Assembly: GCF_014205135.1 (NCBI RefSeq)
Contig: NZ_JACHMY010000001.1
Location: 7,936,001 to 8,000,000, forward strand
Source: Kribbella italica
GTDB lineage: Bacteria > Actinomycetota > Actinomycetes > Propionibacteriales > Kribbellaceae
Length of the DNA stretch: 64,000 bases
Direction: 5' to 3'
The notes beneath the pieces are model-generated. The model was not told where the DNA came from. It ran no database searches and was given only the letters and a program-made list of their open reading frames with translations. Each line of letters begins with the position of its first letter. Positions within the stretch are counted from its first letter, which is position 1. Both the position numbers and the translations under genes were made by a program. Positions 59,569 through 64,000 of this stretch are shown here, in pieces.

Positions 59569-60318
59569 GTGGTCGAGGAAGCGCGTGCTGGGGAGGCGTT
59601 GTTCCGGCCGGTGCGGTCCGGCAACCCGTTCGAGGAGACCGTCGAGCGGCTGCTGCAGTCGATCAAGCTCGGCGTGGTCGGGCCTGGGGAGCGACTGCCG
59701 TCCGAGCGTGACCTGGCCGCGCGGCTGAACGTCTCCCGCGTCACCCTGCGGGAGGCGATCCGCGCGCTCACCGAGGCCGGGTACGTCGAGTCCCGCCGCG
59801 GCCGGTACGGCGGGACGTTCGTCAACACCCGCCTGCCGCGGCCGCGCCGCGTCGGTCCGAAGAAGCTCGCCAAGGAGCTGGGCGACGAGTGGGGCGGCGG
59901 TCACCAGGACGCTCTGGAGGATGCGCTGGTCCTGCGGTCGGCGCTGGAGCTCGGGGCTGCCGAAGCCGCGGCGTCCCGTTCCCTCGGAGCCGACGAGCGC
60001 GACCACCTCACGCGCTGTCTGGCCGACACCGCGGCCGCCAGGCTGACCGACTACCGGCGGATGGACTCGCGGCTGCACCTCGCGATCGCGGAGGTGAGCG
60101 GCTCGCCGTCGCTCACCTCGGCGGTCGCCGACGTACGGATGCGGCTGAACGCCCTGCTCGACGCGATCCCGCTGCTGGAACGCAACATCGTGCACTCCGA
60201 CGAGCAGCACCAGCAGGTCGTCGACGCGATCCTCGCCGGCGACGCGCCCGCGGCCCGCGAGGCGATGCGGCTGCACCTGGCCGGCACCGCCGCTCTTCTC
60301 CGGGCTTTTCTCAGTTGA
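59569..60318 (+). CDS. FadR-subfamily GntR regulator of the amine cluster
   Basis: 249 residues from GTG 59569. The winged helix covers about 20-90 (VERLLQSIKLGVVGPGERLPSERDLAARLNVSRVTLREAIRALTEAGYVESRRGRYGGTFV). An all-helical FCD ligand-binding domain is about 110-245, with the RLHLAIAEVSGS and DEQHQQVVDAILAGD metal-ligand helices. Last gene of the cluster. Predicted targets are the two 18-bp palindromes at 55177 and 55280. Confidence 0.92.
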   Translation: MVEEARAGEALFRPVRSGNPFEETVERLLQSIKLGVVGPGERLPSERDLAARLNVSRVTLREAIRALTEAGYVESRRGRYGGTFVNTRLPRPRRVGPKKLAKELGDEWGGGHQDALEDALVLRSALELGAAEAAASRSLGADERDHLTRCLADTAAARLTDYRRMDSRLHLAIAEVSGSPSLTSAVADVRMRLNALLDAIPLLERNIVHSDEQHQQVVDAILAGDAPAAREAMRLHLAGTAALLRAFLS

Positions 60319-60507
60319 GCCCCACCGGAGAATTCACCGTCGTTGCGGGCGACACGCCGGACGTTGTGCACGGCCGAACCGGACTCGCCGTGAACAGATG
60401 GGTAACGAAGGGGTGGCGTCCGGATATCCGTATGTGACACTCGCCGTGTCCAGTGGCACTCGACTGTGATGTCCGCGAATGTAATCCTTCGGGGAGAATG
60501 TTGATCG

Positions 60508-63279
60508 ATGACTGACGACGAGCTGGTCGGGCGCGCCGGACTGGTCGAGCGTGCGCGGACGCAGCTCGAGACCAGTGGCTCCGTGCTGCTCTACGGCCCG
60601 ACCGGTATCGGCAAGTCCGCCCTCGGCCGGGCGCTCGTCGCCGACCGTGCCCGCTCCGGCTGGCGGGTGCTGAGCGCCGCGCCGTCGCAGAGCGAGGCCG
60701 GCCTGCCGTACGTCACGCTCCTGGACCTCCTGTCCAACCAGCTCGAGCTGGCCTGGCAGGTGCTGCCCGACCACCTCCGCCAGCCGCTGGAGGTCGCGCT
60801 GCTCAAGGCCAGCGCGCCGGACACGGTCCGGGACGAGCTGGCCGTGCGCCTCGCCGTACTGCACGTACTGCGGCGCCTGGCGGCGTCCGGGCCGGTGCTG
60901 CTCGTCGTGGACGACATCCAGTGGGTCGACCCGTCCAGTCTCGAAGTGCTGACCTTCTGCGCCCGCCGGCTGACCGAGGGCGTGCACATGCTGGCCACCG
61001 AGCAGGTCGCCGACGGCGACCTGCCGGGGATGGCCGAGGCGTGCCCTGAGCCGGTGCTGCAGTTGGAGGTCCCGCCGCTCGCCGAGCCCGACGTACTGGC
61101 TCTCCTGCGCAACCGGCTCTCCAGCCCGCTCCCGGTGCGCACCGCCCGGCGCATCTACGCAGCCAGCGCGGGCAACCCGTTCATGGCGCTCGAGCTGGGC
61201 CGTGCGGTGCTGCGGCACCCGCAGGGCGTCTCGCCGAACGACCCGCTCCCGGTGTCTTCGCGGCTGAAGACTCTGCTCGGGGACCGCTTGGCCGACCTCA
61301 GCCCGGCGACACACGAGCTCCTGCTGCACGCCTCGGCCTCCCCGCGCCCCACGACCTCGCAGCTGGCCGCGTCACTCGGCCACTCGGTCGACCTCGAGCT
61401 GGCCGAGGCCGAGGGGCTCGGGCTGATCGACGTCTCGTCGGAGCGGCTGCGGTTCAACCACCCGCTGCTGCGCGAGTTCGTGTACGCCGAAGCGACGTCC
61501 GCCGCGCGACGGCAGGCACACGCCCGGCTGGCCGCGGTGGTCGAGGAGCCGGTCGAGAACGCCACTCACCGGGCCCTGGCGACCCAGGAGGCCGACGCGG
61601 ACCTCGCAGCCGCACTGGAGGAGGCCGGGACGACCGCGGGCGCTCGTGGGGCGCTGGGCGCCGCCGCGACGCTCTGGAAGCTGGCGGCCGACAGGACCCC
61701 GGCCGACGCGCCGGACGACCGGGCCCGCCGACTGACGCAAGCCGCTGACGACGCCGCGGCCGCTGGGCACTTGGTGGAGTCGGCGGAGATGGCTCGGCTC
61801 GCCGTACAGGCCGCGACCGTTGCCGAGGTCAAGGTGCCGGCGCTGCTGCTGCTGGTCGACGCCGCCTGGCCGGAGCGCGACCAGCGGATCGAGCTGCTGG
61901 CCGAGGCCTTCGAGGCCGCCCAGGGCAACGACCGGCTCGAGGCGCAGGTGCGGATCATGCGCAGCCACAGCGCGTACTTCGACCGCCGGCTCGACGACGC
62001 CCGCGAGGACGCCCGGGTCGCGCAGGAGCTGGCCCGTCGCTGCGGCGACACCGAAGCGCTGGTCGACGCGTTGAGCGCGGCCCACCCGGTCGAGATCGCG
62101 GTCGGCGGCGGCCAGCTGTCCGACCGGCTGCTCGACCAGGCCGGTGCGCTGGCGATCGGGCTGCCGTTGACCAAGAGCGTCGTGCACGCGCGGCAGATGG
62201 CGGCGATGCGCGAGCTGTTCCGCGGCAACAACGCGGCGGCGATCGAGGGCATCAGCACGCTGGTCGAGGAGGTCCGGGTCGGCGGCGCGGTGCGCTGGCT
62301 GGCCGGGATCCTGATCTCGGCGACCGCGATCTACGAGCGCAGCGGCCGCGGGGCCGACGCGCTCGCCTCCGGGCACGAGTGCCTCCAGCTGATGCAGGAC
62401 CTGGGCGACGAGCCCGAGGTCGGCATGGTGATCGCGGCGCGCGCCGAGTGGGCCGGCGGTACGGCGACGATGGCGCGCGAGATGGCCGAGGGGTCGCTCG
62501 AGGCGGTTCGCGTGATCGGCAACGACGAGTGGACCGGTCCGGCGCTGTCCGCGGTCGGGCTGGTCGGCGTACTGGTCGGTGATCCGCAGCGCGCGGTCGA
62601 GGCGTTCGACGCGATCGCGGAGTCGGGCGAGGCCGCGATGCCGTACGACCCGGCCGTGATCCCGTGGCACGCGGACTACGCCGAGGCGCTGGTCGCCTCC
62701 GGCCGGCTGGACGACGCGGCCGCGCTGATCGCGGAGATCCGCGAGCGGGCCGACACGCTCGACCGCGAGGTCGTCCGGGTCGGGCTGGCACGCTCCGAGG
62801 CGCTGCTGATCGCCAAGCAGGGCGACCCGGCGGCGGCGCTCGACCTGCTGGAGAAGACGATCGCGACCGCGGGGGACCACGTGTACCCCCTCGACCTCGC
62901 ACGCTGCGAGCTGACCCGCGGGCGAGTCGCGCGGCAGGCGCGGCGGCGGTCGGTGGCCCGGACGGCGTTCCTGGACGCGATCGAGCAGTTCGAGCAGTAC
63001 GGCGCACCCGCCTGGCGCGAGGTCGCGGAGACGGAGCTCGCGCGGCTCGACGTACCGAGTCGCAGCCGGCAGCCGTCCGAGCTGACCGACAACGAGCTGC
63101 AGATCGTCGCGATGGTCCGCGACGGCTCCACCAACCGCGAGATCGCGGCCGCGCTGTACCTGAGCGTGAAGGCGGTCGAGTCGCAGCTCACCCGCCTGTA
63201 CCGGCGCTTCGGCGTCGCCAACCGGACCCAGCTGCTGCGCACCGTCGACCGGGGTGGAAGCGACGTCGCGCAGAGGTAA
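60508..63279 (+). CDS. large LuxR-family transcriptional regulator with ATPase domain (LAL/MalT-like)
   Basis: 923 residues from ATG 60508. An AAA/STAND-type ATPase lies at the N-terminus with Walker A GPTGIGKS (30-37) and Walker B VLLVVDDIQWVD (Asp135). A long helical, TPR-like middle (about 350-840) follows, then a C-terminal LuxR helix-turn-helix (about 855-915, LTDNELQIVAMVRDGSTNREIAAALYLSVKAVESQLTRLYRRFGVANRTQLL). Such regulators in actinomycetes often activate secondary-metabolite or sugar genes on binding ATP and an inducer. No cluster obviously belongs to it. Confidence 0.93.
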   Translation: MTDDELVGRAGLVERARTQLETSGSVLLYGPTGIGKSALGRALVADRARSGWRVLSAAPSQSEAGLPYVTLLDLLSNQLELAWQVLPDHLRQPLEVALLKASAPDTVRDELAVRLAVLHVLRRLAASGPVLLVVDDIQWVDPSSLEVLTFCARRLTEGVHMLATEQVADGDLPGMAEACPEPVLQLEVPPLAEPDVLALLRNRLSSPLPVRTARRIYAASAGNPFMALELGRAVLRHPQGVSPNDPLPVSSRLKTLLGDRLADLSPATHELLLHASASPRPTTSQLAASLGHSVDLELAEAEGLGLIDVSSERLRFNHPLLREFVYAEATSAARRQAHARLAAVVEEPVENATHRALATQEADADLAAALEEAGTTAGARGALGAAATLWKLAADRTPADAPDDRARRLTQAADDAAAAGHLVESAEMARLAVQAATVAEVKVPALLLLVDAAWPERDQRIELLAEAFEAAQGNDRLEAQVRIMRSHSAYFDRRLDDAREDARVAQELARRCGDTEALVDALSAAHPVEIAVGGGQLSDRLLDQAGALAIGLPLTKSVVHARQMAAMRELFRGNNAAAIEGISTLVEEVRVGGAVRWLAGILISATAIYERSGRGADALASGHECLQLMQDLGDEPEVGMVIAARAEWAGGTATMAREMAEGSLEAVRVIGNDEWTGPALSAVGLVGVLVGDPQRAVEAFDAIAESGEAAMPYDPAVIPWHADYAEALVASGRLDDAAALIAEIRERADTLDREVVRVGLARSEALLIAKQGDPAAALDLLEKTIATAGDHVYPLDLARCELTRGRVARQARRRSVARTAFLDAIEQFEQYGAPAWREVAETELARLDVPSRSRQPSELTDNELQIVAMVRDGSTNREIAAALYLSVKAVESQLTRLYRRFGVANRTQLLRTVDRGGSDVAQR

Positions 63280-63373
63280 ACCCTTGATGTGACCCGCCGG
63301 TAGCTTAATTCCCTTGCCGCTGTCGCGGCTCTGGACAAAGGTCGTTCCCACGTAGAGAGCTCGCCCCTCTGGT

Positions 63374-63402
63374 GGGGCGGCCGAGTGAGGCGCGGCCGCC
63401 CC
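63374..63402. terminator. hairpin after the LuxR-type regulator gene
   Basis: GGGGCGGCCG (63374-63383) and CGGCCGCCCC (63393-63402) form a perfect 10-bp stem with a 9-base loop. It is 95 bp after the regulator stop and 20 bp before the next start. Confidence 0.65.
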
Positions 63403-63421
63403 CTACGTGCACACTGGCAGG

Positions 63422-63652
63422 GTGAAACTGGAACGTAAGCATGCCCTGGTGCTGATCGCGATCGCGGTCTGGAACGTCGTCACGTACGTGACCTTCATCA
63501 AGAACCTGGCCACCACGGAGGACCGCCCGACCGGGTACTACGTCGCGCACACCGTGCTGATCGTGGTCAACCTGCTGATCGCCGGGCTGCTCGGTACGTG
63601 GGGCGTGAAGGCGTACAAGGCGTCTCGGCGTACTGAGGACATCAAGGTCTGA
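63422..63652 (+). CDS. SCO4848 family membrane protein
   Basis: 76 residues from GTG 63422; an in-frame GTG at 63407 is possible but lies just after the terminator. Two membrane helices (about 7-26 and 43-64) are separated by a short loop (KNLATTEDRPTGYY), with a basic C-terminus. It matches the small actinobacterial SCO4848 family in size and pattern (VWNVVTYVTFIKNL). Function is unknown. Its end overlaps the convergent AraC gene by 11 bp. Confidence 0.8.
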   Translation: MKLERKHALVLIAIAVWNVVTYVTFIKNLATTEDRPTGYYVAHTVLIVVNLLIAGLLGTWGVKAYKASRRTEDIKV

Positions 63653-64000
63653 CGAAGCTGCTCGGAGTCACACCGAGCATGCGGCGGAAGTGCCTGGTCA
63701 GGTGGGACTGGTCGTAGAAGCCGGCCAGCGTCGCGACCTCGGCGGCCGGGCGGCCCTCCAGTAGGTAGCGTCGGGCCAGGTCGACGCGGCGGCCGGTCAG
63801 GTACCGGTGGGGCGGCATGCCGAACTCCCGGCTGAACGCGCGGACCAGGTGCGCCGGATGCGCGTGCACCAGCGTCGACGCCTCGTCCAGCGTGATCCCG
63901 CCCGGCAGGTGCGCGTCCAGCACCTCGCGTAGCCGGCTGGCGACTCCCGCGTCCCGGCGGTCAGGCGGTGCGATGACCTGGCGCCTGAGGTGCTGGCGCA
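63642..64000 (-). CDS. AraC family regulator, C-terminal part (cut by window end)
   Basis: The frame is open past the right edge, so about 119 C-terminal residues are visible. They form an AraC helix-turn-helix pair: ITLDEASTLVHAHPAHLVRAFSREFGMPPHRYLTGRRVDLARRYL (first) and AAEVATLAGFYDQSHLTRHFRRMLGVTPSSFVRP (second). This belongs to the AraC group with an N-terminal cupin-like ligand-binding domain, which would lie beyond the window. An internal GTG at 63923 is not a likely start. Target is unknown. Confidence 0.9.
   Translation of the reverse strand, partial: RQHLRRQVIAPPDRRDAGVASRLREVLDAHLPGGITLDEASTLVHAHPAHLVRAFSREFGMPPHRYLTGRRVDLARRYLLEGRPAAEVATLAGFYDQSHLTRHFRRMLGVTPSSFVRP

Noticed and set aside
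61372..63351. 659-codon frame antisense to the LuxR regulator
   Set aside because: Shadow of a conserved gene; Arg/Asp/Gly-rich.

Overview
The window is about 70% GC. Its genes carry the codon and start-site habits of a filamentous or soil actinomycete: frequent GTG starts, many leaderless genes with a TANNNT box 6-7 bases before the start codon, folD next to DUF3017, an SCO4848-type membrane protein, a PASTA-less Pkn-type kinase and DUF6879. The overall gene mix is chromosomal and fits a Kribbella-like member of the Propionibacteriales. That placement is inference; no rRNA or other marker is present. No tRNA, insertion sequence, phage or CRISPR array was seen.

Layout. 1-6.2 kb: a lipoprotein hydrolase cut by the window edge, a GlxA-type regulator divergent from a cupin, a pirin, and a TetR-MMPL exporter pair with a clear operator. 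6.5-18.7 kb: housekeeping and secreted enzymes (FolD, DUF3017, a large S8 protease, malate dehydrogenase, glycerophosphodiesterase, a spermidine-synthase-like protein, a MOSC protein, M1 peptidase, SMI1, isocitrate dehydrogenase with two tandem palindromes at its start). 19-22.2 kb: three consecutive membrane-anchored CAP-domain proteins. 22.3-38.5 kb: an NAD-dependent sugar-epimerase-like protein, two GNAT proteins, a DeoR regulator convergent with galT-galK, a CNNM/CorC protein, an autoregulated HTH-MFS pair, a Ser/Thr kinase, hydrolases, a secreted tripeptidyl-aminopeptidase-like protein, a NarL-type two-component system and an RDD protein.

38.5-46.8 kb is an amino-sugar and uptake region. 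A GlcNAc-kinase-like gene diverges from a SIS protein and an SBP-permease-permease-SBP transporter operon with no ATPase, resembling the NgcEFG (GlcNAc/chitobiose) systems that borrow MsiK. It is followed by an iron-box-controlled siderophore-binding lipoprotein. A perfect 13-bp tandem repeat (19 copies, no T on the plus strand, open in all six frames) begins on the base after that gene's stop codon. Next come a broken XRE regulator and its DUF6879 partner. 47.6-53.7 kb holds a small hydrolase, a 0.5-kb degenerate GC-rich repeat field, a 2'-5' RNA ligase-like protein, BrkB, a D,D-carboxypeptidase, a pappalysin-type protease and a membrane protein.

53.7-60.3 kb is a catabolic cluster: an ethanolamine-type permease diverges from a glutamine-synthetase-like ligase, gamma-glutamyl hydrolase, aldehyde dehydrogenase, SDR and FadR-type regulator. 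It looks like the gamma-glutamylation route for ethanolamine (or a related amine), with two matching 18-bp operator candidates in the divergent promoter. The window ends with a 923-residue LuxR/ATPase regulator, an SCO4848-like protein and the C-terminal part of an AraC regulator cut by the edge.
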